Positions 25,287 through 33,283 of a stretch of DNA of 40,688 nucleotides are shown piece after piece; within the stretch, counting starts at the first letter, position 1; each line of letters starts with the position of its first letter. Source of the stretch: Pseudomonadota bacterium (GTDB lineage: Bacteria; Pseudomonadota; Gammaproteobacteria; Steroidobacterales; Steroidobacteraceae); NCBI GenBank assembly GCA_947454665.1, contig CANGMU010000001.1, positions 1 through 40,688 of the forward strand. The letters are read 5' to 3'. A model generated the notes under the pieces. The model worked only from the letters and a program-made list of their open reading frames with translations. It was not told where the DNA came from and searched no databases. A program made the translations under genes and the position numbers.

Positions 25287-25306
25287 CCCGTCGCGCGTCA
25301 CGGTGA
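25278..25306. terminator. Hairpin spanning the kinase stop codon
   Basis: TCACCGTGAC (25278-25287) and GTCACGGTGA (25297-25306) form a perfect 10-bp stem with a 9-base loop. The left arm contains the TGA stop of the histidine kinase gene. It lies in the 41-base gap to the convergent NTF2-like gene and has no T tract; a bidirectional terminator or mRNA-stabilising hairpin. Confidence 0.5.
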
Positions 25307-25327
25307 TCCACGCGGGCGTCGTCGCGC

Positions 25328-26296
25328 TTACTTGTCGTCGACCGCCGCCACGTTGCGGTATTTGATCAGCCACTGGCCATCGACTTTGACGAGGTCATCG
25401 ACGCCATTGCCGGCGGCGGCGATGCGCGCGGGATCCGGCGAGGTGGCACCACCGGTCCCGAACACCGTCTGGTGGTAATAGTGATAGCGGGCCGTCGTGG
25501 GCCCCGTGAACTCCAGGTACTGGTTCATCGTGAAGTGGCGCATGGTGATCTTCTCACCCTTCGCACGACGCTCGTCCTGCCCCTTGGCCAGGTCGACGAT
25601 CATCTTGTGCAGCGCTTCCCGGCCCTTGGTCTGGCCGAAGGCACCATCCACCGTGAACAGCTTCGCGTAGGCGTCCGCGTTGGAGGTGTCGAGCATGCGG
25701 TCGTAGGTCCACATCAGCTTCTCGATCGCCGCGCGGTCTTCCGGCGTGCCGACGCGGGCAGCAGCGGGTGCAGCTGGAGCAGGCGCCGGCAGCGTGGCCG
25801 GGTCCCAGTGCTCGTCGGCCTTGCCGTTCACGAAGCGCCAGGTGTCGAACCACGTCGTCGTGTAGGACTTGGACGGATCGTCGGCGTACTTGTATTCGCG
25901 GACGGCCAGCACGGTGACGAAATCACCCTCGGCCTGCACCGCGACCACCGGGCTCGTCAGCTTCGTGCAGGTCGGCGTCGGCTTGCGCTTGGCGACGTTG
26001 ATGAAATATTCCTGCACGCCCTTGAGGCCGGAGGCGGCCATCGGGTTGTGCTGGATGTACTTGTCCGACAGCCACTCGCCGGCGCGCTCCCACTGATTGC
26101 ACTGGAGCAGCTCGCGCATGATGTGCAAGGCTGCCTGCTTGTTGCGGTGGAGCGCCTTGTCCTTGCTGTTGAACAGCGATTCCGGGTCGGGATGCGCCAC
26201 GACCGGATCGGACAGCGCGCGCATCTGCGCCGCGGCAGGCAGTGTCATCAGGACGCCGACTGCGGCGATGAAAGCCAGGCGAATTGAACGTGTCAT
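25328..26296 (-). CDS. Exported tandem NTF2-like (SnoaL-type) protein
   Basis: A 322-residue protein with a signal peptide (about 1-23, ending PAAAQ). A first NTF2-like domain (about 45-165) contains WERAGEWLSDKYIQHNP, GLKGVQEYF and TTWFDTWRFVNGKADEHWD, of the SnoaL polyketide-cyclase-like type. An Ala/Pro linker (about 166-182) leads to a second domain (about 185-318) with LMWTYDRMLDTSNADAYAKLF, GREALHKMIVD and VDGQWLIKYR. The fusion resembles the tandem protein at 19959 but with different domain subtypes. The start at 26296 has a GGGGGG run 8-9 bases ahead. It is divergent from the secreted hydrolase at 26397. A lyase or isomerase role is possible but not shown. Confidence 0.83.
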   Translation of the reverse strand: MTRSIRLAFIAAVGVLMTLPAAAQMRALSDPVVAHPDPESLFNSKDKALHRNKQAALHIMRELLQCNQWERAGEWLSDKYIQHNPMAASGLKGVQEYFINVAKRKPTPTCTKLTSPVVAVQAEGDFVTVLAVREYKYADDPSKSYTTTWFDTWRFVNGKADEHWDPATLPAPAPAAPAAARVGTPEDRAAIEKLMWTYDRMLDTSNADAYAKLFTVDGAFGQTKGREALHKMIVDLAKGQDERRAKGEKITMRHFTMNQYLEFTGPTTARYHYYHQTVFGTGGATSPDPARIAAAGNGVDDLVKVDGQWLIKYRNVAAVDDK

Positions 26297-26396
26297 CGGA
26301 AAACCCCCCGTTGATCTTGTAGATTCGACCCCTCGAGCATCCACTACCCGCCGGCGATTCTCAAATCGTCGAGGGTTCCACGCTGAGGGTTCAACC

Positions 26397-27272
26397 ATGC
26401 GCCTGCCTGTCCTGGCCCTGCTGGCCTTGCTGTCTTCCACGGCCGCACTCGCGCAGTCGACCGACCTGCCGAAAGCCGTCTACACGGATCCGCCTCGCGA
26501 TGCGGCGCATCCCGCCCGGATGGAAGTGCTCCACATCCCGAGCGGCACGGTCCGGATCAACGGCGTGGCCTACCTCGCAGCGGGCGCGGGAACGCACCCC
26601 ACGCTGGTCATCTGCCATGGCCTGCCCGGCAACGAGAAGAACCTCGATCTCGCCCAGGCCGTGCGCCGCGCGGGCTGGAACGCGATCACCTTCAACTACC
26701 GCGGCTCCTGGGGCAGCCCGGGCCGCTACCGCTTCAGCCAGAACCCGGAGGACGCCAGGGCCGTCCTCGCCTTCCTGCGGGAGCCGGCCAATGCGGCGCG
26801 CCTGGGGATCGACACGCAGCAGCTGGCGATCGTGGGCCACAGCATGGGCGGCTGGGTGGCCGCCCAGGTTGGCGGACAGGACGGGACGCTGCGCGGCGTG
26901 GGCCTGATTTCGGCCGCGAACGTCGGGAACATGGGCAGCCAGAAGCGCGCAGACGTGGTCAAGCGCATGGCGGGCAACCGCGAGGCCCTGGCCGGCGTGA
27001 CGGCCGAAAGCATGGCGGACGAGCTCATCGCGCATCAGCGGGACTTCGACTTCCTGCAGCAGGCCAAAGGCCTGTCCGGCAAGTCCGTCCTGATCCTCAG
27101 TTCCGACGACGGCCTGGCACCCGGTACCGATGCGCTGGCGGCGGCGATCCGCGCCTCGGGTGGCACATCCGTGCTGACGCAGCACGTGGCCACGGACCAC
27201 AGCTGGTCCGACAACCGGATCACCCTGCAGGCCCAGCTCATCCGGTGGCTGCAGTCCTTGCAGCCCGGCTAA
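26397..27272 (+). CDS. Exported alpha/beta hydrolase
   Basis: A 291-residue protein with a signal peptide (about 1-20, ending ALAQ). The canonical fold elements are LVICHGLPGNEKN as the oxyanion strand, FNYRGSWGSPGRY, and Ser149 in GHSMGG as nucleophile. Asp237 or Asp238 lies in LILSSDDGL, and His268 in TDHSWSD. The layout is like dienelactone hydrolase/acetyl-xylan-esterase-type or prolyl-oligopeptidase-type small hydrolases; the substrate is unknown. The ATG has GAGGG 7 bases ahead, within one of two GAGGGTTC direct repeats (26371-26378, 26385-26392). It converges with the FKBP gene, 15 bases apart. Confidence 0.87.
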   Translation: MRLPVLALLALLSSTAALAQSTDLPKAVYTDPPRDAAHPARMEVLHIPSGTVRINGVAYLAAGAGTHPTLVICHGLPGNEKNLDLAQAVRRAGWNAITFNYRGSWGSPGRYRFSQNPEDARAVLAFLREPANAARLGIDTQQLAIVGHSMGGWVAAQVGGQDGTLRGVGLISAANVGNMGSQKRADVVKRMAGNREALAGVTAESMADELIAHQRDFDFLQQAKGLSGKSVLILSSDDGLAPGTDALAAAIRASGGTSVLTQHVATDHSWSDNRITLQAQLIRWLQSLQPG

Positions 27273-27287
27273 CGCTAGCGACTGCGG

Positions 27288-27644
27288 TCAGAGCGCCAGC
27301 AGCTCCACTTCGAACACCAGCGTGGCGTTGGGCGGGATCACGCCGCCGGCACCACGCGCGCCATAGCCCAGTTCCGGCGGGATGGTGAGCACGCGCGTGC
27401 CACCGACCTGCATGCCCTGCACGCCCTCATCCCAGCCGCGGATGACCATGCCGCCACCGAGCGGAAAATCGAAGGGATCGTTGCGGTCCTTGCTCGAATC
27501 GAACTTGCGGCCGCGGTTCTGCGGCGCCTCGGCATCGAACAGCCAGCCGGTGTAGTGCACCGTCACGTGATGGCCCGCGCTGGCGGTATCGCCGGTGCCG
27601 GGAACGGTGTCTTCGTACTGCAGGCCGGAAGCGGTGGTCGTCAT
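27288..27644 (-). CDS. FKBP-type peptidyl-prolyl cis-trans isomerase
   Basis: A 118-residue single-domain FKBP without signal peptide, so it acts in the cytosol on proline isomerisation during folding. Typical segments are VTVHYTGWLFD, FDSSKDRNDPFDFPLGGG, VIRGWDEGVQGMQVGG, the IPPELGYGARGAGGVIPPNATLVFEVELL block and a complete C-terminus. GAGGA precedes the ATG. It lies 62 bases downstream of the exonuclease gene on the same strand. Confidence 0.93.
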   Translation of the reverse strand: MTTTASGLQYEDTVPGTGDTASAGHHVTVHYTGWLFDAEAPQNRGRKFDSSKDRNDPFDFPLGGGMVIRGWDEGVQGMQVGGTRVLTIPPELGYGARGAGGVIPPNATLVFEVELLAL

Positions 27645-27706
27645 GTCGAGGATCCTCGGTAAGGTGGCCGGATTATCCCGCGATCAGGCGATATCACCAA
27701 CGCCGC

Positions 27707-28327
27707 TCAGCCCCCGGCCAGGCGCTCCAGCCGCGCCGCCGCGCTGGCTGCCGGCATCCGCATGATCGACGCCAGGAGCCGCGCATCGATATTCAGCGAG
27801 GGATGCCGCGTTTTCAGGTCCGAAGCCAGCCGCAGCACCACGCCCGCCGTCACCTCGGCATCGGCAGCCGCACGGTGCGCAGTGCCCTGGAATCCGACAC
27901 GCAGTTGCCTCGACAGCTCGCCCAGCGAATAGCTCCTGAACTGCGGGTAGACACGCCGTGCCAGCTTCAGCGAACAGAGGAATGCCCTGTCTGGTGCCGG
28001 AAGGCCGATCTGCCGGCATTCGTTGGCGAAGAAACGCTCGTCGAAACTGGCGTTGTGGGCCAGCACCGGCGAATCCCCGATGAAACGCATCAGCGCCCGC
28101 ATGACCGCATCGACCGGCGGCGCGGCATCGACCATGCGCTGGGTGATGCCGGTGTAGGACGTGATGAACGGCGGCACGCGGACACCGCAGTTCACGAGGG
28201 ACGCGTAGCGGTCGACGATGGCCTCGCCCTCGATGCGCACGACCGCCACCTCGGTGATCCGATCGCCGCGCAGGGGCGCCAGGCCCGTGGTCTCGAAGTC
28301 GAGCACGACCAACGACTGGCTCAGCAT
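27707..28327 (-). CDS. DnaQ-like 3'-5' exonuclease (DEDDh)
   Basis: A 206-residue exonuclease of the DNA polymerase III epsilon / PolC-type superfamily. The catalytic set is Asp10 and Glu12 (LDFETTG), Asp96 (AHNASFDERFF), and His151 and Asp156 (HRAAADAE), matching the DEDDh type. The C-terminal 35 residues form a helical tail ending RLERLAGG. It is too short and lacks the clamp-binding features needed to call it DnaQ itself; a proofreading-related or RNA-trimming nuclease is likely. It is divergent from the secreted cyclophilin gene. Confidence 0.9.
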   Translation of the reverse strand: MLSQSLVVLDFETTGLAPLRGDRITEVAVVRIEGEAIVDRYASLVNCGVRVPPFITSYTGITQRMVDAAPPVDAVMRALMRFIGDSPVLAHNASFDERFFANECRQIGLPAPDRAFLCSLKLARRVYPQFRSYSLGELSRQLRVGFQGTAHRAAADAEVTAGVVLRLASDLKTRHPSLNIDARLLASIMRMPAASAAARLERLAGG

Positions 28328-28428
28328 GGGTGGCGGGCTGCGGTGAAGGACATGGCCCGGCGCAGCCTACACGACCGGTGCGATATGATCAGGATCCCTC
28401 CATCCCCCGCAAAGAGCCTGATCCCACC

Positions 28429-29226
28429 ATGATCGGAAACTATCGTGCGCTGAGTGCGCTGACGACCCTCTTGCTGCTGTCGGCCGAAGCGAGCGCCACC
28501 ATCGTGCGTTTCGAAACGGCCCAGGGTCGCTTCGATGTGAACCTGTACGACAAGAAGACACCGGCCACGGTGGCCAACTTCCTCGCCTACGTGAACAGCG
28601 GCGCCTACAACACCGTGGTGTTCCATCGCTCGGTGAGCGGCTTCATCGTCCAGGGCGGTGGTTACACCTTCCCCGGCGCCCTGCCGCTCGGCACCGTCAC
28701 CGCGCGCGCGGCGGTCGTGAACGAGCCCCTGTTGTCCAACGTGCGGGGCACGATCGCCATGGCCAAGGTGGCCGGCAACCCGAACAGCGCCACCAGCCAG
28801 TGGTTCATCAACGTGGCCAACAACAGCACCACCCTCGATACGCAGAACGGCGGCTTCACCGTGTTCGGCGAGGTCGTCAGCGGCGGCATGACCGTCGTCG
28901 ACGCGATCAATGCCCTGCCGACTTTCAATGCGGCAACCGGCTTTGAAGAACTGCCGCTGCGCAACTACACCGCAGCGAACCTGACCGCCGGCGTGGCGAT
29001 CACGGATCAGAACCTGGTGTACGCCACGACGGTCAGCGTGCTGGACAGCAACGTCGACTCGGCGGCCAGCCTCACGCCGGTCACGAATACGCTGATCAAG
29101 GGGTCTTCAAGTACGTCGACGTCGGGATCGACGTCCAGCTCGGGCGGCGGCGGCGGCGCGACCGGTGTCCTGTCCGTGCTGGGGCTGGGCGCGCTTGCGC
29201 TGGGCAGGCGCCTGCGTCGCCGCTGA
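28429..29226 (+). CDS. Exported cyclophilin with GlyGly-CTERM tail
   Basis: A 265-residue protein with a signal peptide (about 1-23) and a cyclophilin-type peptidyl-prolyl isomerase domain (about 24-205). The domain shows FDVNLYDKKTPATVANFLAYV, VVFHRSVSGFIVQGGGY, GTIAMAKVAGNPNSATSQWFINV and GGFTVFGEVVSGGMTVVDAI. A Ser/Thr-rich linker (226-238) is followed by five Gly (239-243), a hydrophobic helix and a basic end RRLRRR. This is the layout of the GlyGly-CTERM sorting signal processed by rhombosortase in gammaproteobacteria, which predicts temporary membrane anchoring and then surface display or release. The ATG at 28429 has only a weak ribosome binding site. A TATGAT box at 28384-28389 may be the -10. 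Confidence 0.9.
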   Translation: MIGNYRALSALTTLLLLSAEASATIVRFETAQGRFDVNLYDKKTPATVANFLAYVNSGAYNTVVFHRSVSGFIVQGGGYTFPGALPLGTVTARAAVVNEPLLSNVRGTIAMAKVAGNPNSATSQWFINVANNSTTLDTQNGGFTVFGEVVSGGMTVVDAINALPTFNAATGFEELPLRNYTAANLTAGVAITDQNLVYATTVSVLDSNVDSAASLTPVTNTLIKGSSSTSTSGSTSSSGGGGGATGVLSVLGLGALALGRRLRRR

Positions 29227-29246
29227 GGCGTCGCATCGGCGATCCG

Positions 29247-29275
29247 GGTGGATACCCTCGTCTCGGGTATCCACC
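29247..29275. terminator. Hairpin between convergent cyclophilin and MFS genes
   Basis: GGTGGATACCC (29247-29257) and GGGTATCCACC (29265-29275) form a perfect 11-bp stem with a 7-base loop, centred between the two converging stop codons. There is no T tract. It probably serves as the end point for the seven-gene minus-strand block and for the cyclophilin gene. Confidence 0.6.
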
Positions 29276-29295
29276 GGGCCCTCAAGCCTGGTTGA

Positions 29296-30531
29296 TCAGG
29301 CCTTCAGCTTGCGGGGCGCCGTTTCCTTGAGGAACAGCGCCACGAAGAAGCCGAGCACGAGACCGCAGGCTGCGAAGTACAGCGCTGCCTTCAGGCCATA
29401 CTTGCCGGCAATGCCGCCCGCGATGATCGGGCTGATGCCGCCACCGACGAACTCACCCGCGAAGATCACGAAGCCGGCCATCGAGGCCAGCATGCCCGGC
29501 GGCGCGGCTTCCGCGGCCACCGGACCTGCCAGGATCGCAAGCGCCGCGAAGTTGAACAGCGAGGCGAAGAACAGCAGCGTCCACAGCGTGCTGATGCTTT
29601 CCGGCCCGGCCTGCGTGAAGAAATACAGCGAGATGGCGGCCAGGATGTAGGACGCCAGCGTCGAGAGCTTGCGGCCGATGTAATCGGAGATCGCCGGCAT
29701 CGCGAACTGTCCGATGGCACCGCCCACGCCCACGGCCGAGAACACGTTGCCGGCCGTGATGGGATCCAGGCCCAGGCCCGCACCGACCGGTGCGGTGAGA
29801 TAAGCCGTGAGCAGCGCGGCGATCACGAAAATGCCACCCATCGCGCAGATCAGGGTGAGCGGCGCGACCTTGGCGTTGCGGTGACCGAACATGCCCAGCA
29901 CCTTGCCGCCGCCATGGCCGGTGTCGGCCCGCTTCGCGGGCTCGCGCACCACCAGCCACATGAGGACGGCCATCACCACGCCCGGCAGGGCGACCAGCAT
30001 GAAGACCGCATGCCAACTGTGGCTGTCGAGCAGGCGCGTTGCGATGATGGGGCCCAGGGCGAGGCCGAACAGCGAAATCATGCACTGGAAGACGCCGTTG
30101 TTCAGGCCGCGACGTTCAGGCTTCGAGGCCTCGACCGCAACCGCGACACCCGTGGAGGCGACCGGCCCCTCGGCGATGCCCATGATGACGCGGACGAAGA
30201 CGAGCCCGACGACTGAACCCGCCATGCCACTGAACGCCGACATCAGCGAGAACACCAGGATGGCGGGGGCAAGCACCACACGACGACCGACCTTGTCCGC
30301 GAGGTAACCCATCACGAAGGCCGAGACGCCCCAGGCCATGCCCAGGTAACCGGCCATGGCGCCGCCGTCAGCCGGCGAAAGCCCCAGGTCCGCCGCCATC
30401 GTCGAGTTCGGTGACTGCAGGATGATCGGCAGGATGAACCGGTCCAGACCCACCAGGCCGAACGTGATGCTCAGCAGCAGGATGATCTTCCACTCGTAAC
30501 TGGTGTCCCAGCCCTTTTCTTCTTGTGCCAT
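29296..30531 (-). CDS. MFS transporter (last gene of the seven-gene block)
   Basis: A 411-residue inner-membrane transporter with 12 predicted helices. The loop between helices 2 and 3 carries GYLADKVGRR, the MFS motif A, with a second copy-like SDYIGRK in the other half. The central loop includes AKRADTGHGGGK. It resembles anion:cation symporter-type carriers that import organic acids or aromatic compounds, but the substrate cannot be read from sequence. The ATG at 30531 has GAGGGGGG ahead. It lies 41 bases downstream of the dioxygenase gene on the same strand, which suggests import of the substrate or export of the product of that enzyme. Confidence 0.88.
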   Translation of the reverse strand: MAQEEKGWDTSYEWKIILLLSITFGLVGLDRFILPIILQSPNSTMAADLGLSPADGGAMAGYLGMAWGVSAFVMGYLADKVGRRVVLAPAILVFSLMSAFSGMAGSVVGLVFVRVIMGIAEGPVASTGVAVAVEASKPERRGLNNGVFQCMISLFGLALGPIIATRLLDSHSWHAVFMLVALPGVVMAVLMWLVVREPAKRADTGHGGGKVLGMFGHRNAKVAPLTLICAMGGIFVIAALLTAYLTAPVGAGLGLDPITAGNVFSAVGVGGAIGQFAMPAISDYIGRKLSTLASYILAAISLYFFTQAGPESISTLWTLLFFASLFNFAALAILAGPVAAEAAPPGMLASMAGFVIFAGEFVGGGISPIIAGGIAGKYGLKAALYFAACGLVLGFFVALFLKETAPRKLKA

Positions 30532-30572
30532 GTCGCCCCCCTCTGGGCTTGTCGTTGTGGCAAGAGTGTCCG

Positions 30573-32042
30573 CTACCGGGGTTCGAAGGGCAACTCCACG
30601 CGGGGCACCCACCAGCCGTGCACCTGCATGTGCAAACGGAAGGGCAGCTTGATGCGGGCCACGGCACCGGCAGCCAGGTCCATCGCGTCCACGACGACCA
30701 GTTCCGAGCGCAGCGCGCGGAAGTCGTTCACGACACCGATCAGGTAACCGTCTCCCTCGGGGGCATCCGGTGAGCGCGGCACGAACTGCATTTCCGAGAC
30801 GCCGTGGCTGTCGCCGGGCGAGAAGGTGTCGATCTGGCCCGTGACGTGATCGAAGCGGCACCAGACGTTGGAGACGCGCACCGCGAGGGTGTCGGCAAAC
30901 TCGCGATTCACCGGCTGGTTGGGATCGCTCATCATCATGAAGCTGTAGCGATTCTTCCGACCGACGTAGCGATCGTCGATGCGCGTGAAGCTGGTGACCT
31001 TCATGCCCCCGAAGAGGAGCTCTTCCTGCCAGGTATCGCTGGCCGAGTCGAGATCGAAGGTCCAGCGCCGCATCGTCGGGATGTAGCGCGAGGGATCATT
31101 CGGCTGGCCATCCACGCGCGGGAAATAGGAGTGGAAGTTCTCTGCGGCCACCGGCGCCTCGAGGATCACCTTGTTCCCCTCGCTCCAGGCATTGGTCGTG
31201 TGGACCAACATCGCCTGGTCGGGCGTACCGTGGAACCAGCGCACGTCCTTGGCCGTTCCATTGCGCGGCACGATGGCCACATGCGCAGGCACGGCCGGGT
31301 CATAGGCCCAGTGCAGCTTGCCCTGCTTAAGACGTTCGGGCGAAGTCACCATGCCGGTGGTGGGCAGGATGACATGCCGATCCGTGATGGCCATGTCGTG
31401 CATGGCATTGACCACCGGCGCCTTGAACCAGATCTCGTTCGTGACCGAGCCACCCTTGTCGATCACATACACGGCGAGGTCGTCGCTGCAATCGCCCTTG
31501 GCCTCGTAGGAAAAGGCAACCAGCTCACCGGTACGCGGATCGAGCTTCGGGTGGGCCGTGAACGTCGTGGCCGTCATCCTGCCACCGAAATTCCATTCTC
31601 CGATCGTGTCCAGCGTGTCCGGGTCCAGGCGCACCGGCAGGCCTTCCTCCTTCATGCTGAACAACATGCCGGCATGCACGATCGGCGTCGTGTTGGCGGT
31701 GCTGTGGCTCAGCTCCCGCACGCTGGGATCCGACGTCGACCGGTTGCGGTATCGGCCGAACAGGGCGCGGTGCGCGGCGCGTTCGGCGACGTAGCGGTCC
31801 GTCTTCACATAGCGGGAGCGGTAATCCACGTGGCCGTCGTAGAAACGGAACTGGTCGACCGCGCCATCGGCGTTGTACGGCGTGTCGTCGGCATACATCG
31901 CGGCGAAGCGCCGATCCGCACAGCTGCGAAAGAACGTGCCCTGCAGCGCGGCAGGCAGCGTGCCTTCGACCTCGCAATCCAGCACTTCGGCTTCGAAACG
32001 CATCGGCGCGAAGAAATCGCTGCCGCGGGTTGAGCTGCTCAT
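30573..32042 (-). CDS. Carotenoid / lignostilbene-type cleavage dioxygenase
   Basis: A 489-residue non-haem Fe(II) dioxygenase of the carotenoid cleavage family, which splits a C=C bond with O2 to give two carbonyl products. The four iron-binding His are His164 (TAHPKLD), His215 (AMHDMAI), His281 (VHTTNAW) and His475 (QVHGWW), in the positions expected for a seven-bladed propeller enzyme. FRSCADRRF near the N-terminus corresponds to the family's FxRxGxxP-like edge but is diverged. There is no signal peptide, so it is cytosolic or membrane-associated. Bacterial members act on stilbenes (lignostilbene, resveratrol, isoeugenol) or carotenoids; with LigAB and an ALDH nearby a stilbene-type substrate is attractive but unproven. 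GGGGGA precedes the ATG at 32042. Confidence 0.9.
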   Translation of the reverse strand: MSSSTRGSDFFAPMRFEAEVLDCEVEGTLPAALQGTFFRSCADRRFAAMYADDTPYNADGAVDQFRFYDGHVDYRSRYVKTDRYVAERAAHRALFGRYRNRSTSDPSVRELSHSTANTTPIVHAGMLFSMKEEGLPVRLDPDTLDTIGEWNFGGRMTATTFTAHPKLDPRTGELVAFSYEAKGDCSDDLAVYVIDKGGSVTNEIWFKAPVVNAMHDMAITDRHVILPTTGMVTSPERLKQGKLHWAYDPAVPAHVAIVPRNGTAKDVRWFHGTPDQAMLVHTTNAWSEGNKVILEAPVAAENFHSYFPRVDGQPNDPSRYIPTMRRWTFDLDSASDTWQEELLFGGMKVTSFTRIDDRYVGRKNRYSFMMMSDPNQPVNREFADTLAVRVSNVWCRFDHVTGQIDTFSPGDSHGVSEMQFVPRSPDAPEGDGYLIGVVNDFRALRSELVVVDAMDLAAGAVARIKLPFRLHMQVHGWWVPRVELPFEPR

Positions 32043-32106
32043 CGTGTGTCCCCCAGGGTCCGGGGACCGGACCATGGGGGACATTCTACGGAATCGCCGC
32101 AGCCAG

Positions 32107-33246
32107 CTACTGCTGGAACTCCGGCGTCATGTCCTTGCAGGGCTGCTTCTGGAAGGGCACGTCCGAGAGATACATGACGTCGTAGCTCTCGTACGGGGCC
32201 GACAGGTAGACCGGATCCGTGACCGAATAGTCGCGGCGCAGGGACAGCTTCTGCGAATCGAGGGTGAAGCGCTCGACGATGTGCATCTGCTCGCTGCTGC
32301 GCGTGGGCGGCGAGAGCACGCCCGCGGCAAACCCGACGGTGTCCACGACCAGCGTGTCGCCTTCCCAGTTGCCGATCGAATGACCGGCAGCGCTCGGCTT
32401 GAGGCGCTCCGGATGCTTGGTCATGCCGACATGGATGCGGCGTTCAAAGTTGTACAGGCCGTAGGTGATGTCGATGACCTTCTCGCCGCCGACGGTCTTC
32501 TGCTGGAACCGGTTGATCGGCCAGTCAGCCGTCCAGTCACGAATGATGCTCGTGGGTTTGCAGGCGAACCACGGGTTGTCCTTCGGCGACCGGCCGTTGA
32601 AGGCATCCGCCGCCTTCTTGCCGGCCTCCGTATAGACAGCCTTCGGACGCGGCGGCTGCGTGGCCTGCACCTGCTGGAGGCTGATCTTGCCGGCGGCAAA
32701 GTCCGCCGACATGCTCTTCGGGATCATCGAACCGTTGCCGCCGCTCGGCGGCACCGTGAGGACGAGCTGCTCGACGGCCCAGTCGCCGCTGATGTTCGGC
32801 TGGCCATCGGCCAGCTTCAGCGGGCGCTTGGACGTGTCGACCGTCGACTTGGTCTGGAACTGGTCATTGCGGCTCATCGTCGGGCCGTCACCGAGCTTGA
32901 AGGTCTCGATGTAGCAGGCGCCGGGATCATCGCGATGCGGACGTCCGTCGATTTCCACATGCAAACCCGGCTTGAACATCTCGATGGACCACCCGGAACG
33001 GCGCAGCAGCGCAGCCGCGCGCATCTCGCAGCGCATGTGCTGTTTCTTGCCGCTCGCATCGATCGCGTCGAGCTCCATGTAGGAGTGCGGGTTGATCAGG
33101 TTCATCTTGGTCAAAGTGCCCGACCACTGCCGCATCTGGTCCATCTGGAACAGGCCAAAGCCATGATGGGCGAGCGCCGGCGCAGCGATGGCGACAAGGA
33201 CGGCCGCGGCTACAGCAGGCCGCACGAGTTTGCGTGACGTGAACAT
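32107..33246 (-). CDS. Exported DUF6152 protein with C-terminal GHSIGxWEG domain
   Basis: A 379-residue protein with a signal peptide (about 1-26). The mature start is AHHGFGLFQMD, parallel to the AHHSF start of the protein at 8108. A DUF6152 domain follows (about 27-125) with INPHSYMELDA, Cys73 and Cys111. A long linker precedes the family core GHSIGNWEGDTLVVDT (about 288-303), IVERFTL and VTDPVYL. The Cys pair is 229 (FACKPTS) and 370 (QPCKDM). It is gene 5 of the block, 37 bases after the MBL gene and 64 bases before the dioxygenase gene. The GGGGGG ribosome binding site sits in the loop of a small GAACC/GGTTC inverted repeat, which could tune translation. Function unknown. Confidence 0.86.
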   Translation of the reverse strand: MFTSRKLVRPAVAAAVLVAIAAPALAHHGFGLFQMDQMRQWSGTLTKMNLINPHSYMELDAIDASGKKQHMRCEMRAAALLRRSGWSIEMFKPGLHVEIDGRPHRDDPGACYIETFKLGDGPTMSRNDQFQTKSTVDTSKRPLKLADGQPNISGDWAVEQLVLTVPPSGGNGSMIPKSMSADFAAGKISLQQVQATQPPRPKAVYTEAGKKAADAFNGRSPKDNPWFACKPTSIIRDWTADWPINRFQQKTVGGEKVIDITYGLYNFERRIHVGMTKHPERLKPSAAGHSIGNWEGDTLVVDTVGFAAGVLSPPTRSSEQMHIVERFTLDSQKLSLRRDYSVTDPVYLSAPYESYDVMYLSDVPFQKQPCKDMTPEFQQ

Positions 33247-33283
33247 GGAACCCCCCGGTTCAGTAATCAATATTCAGGTGCTT

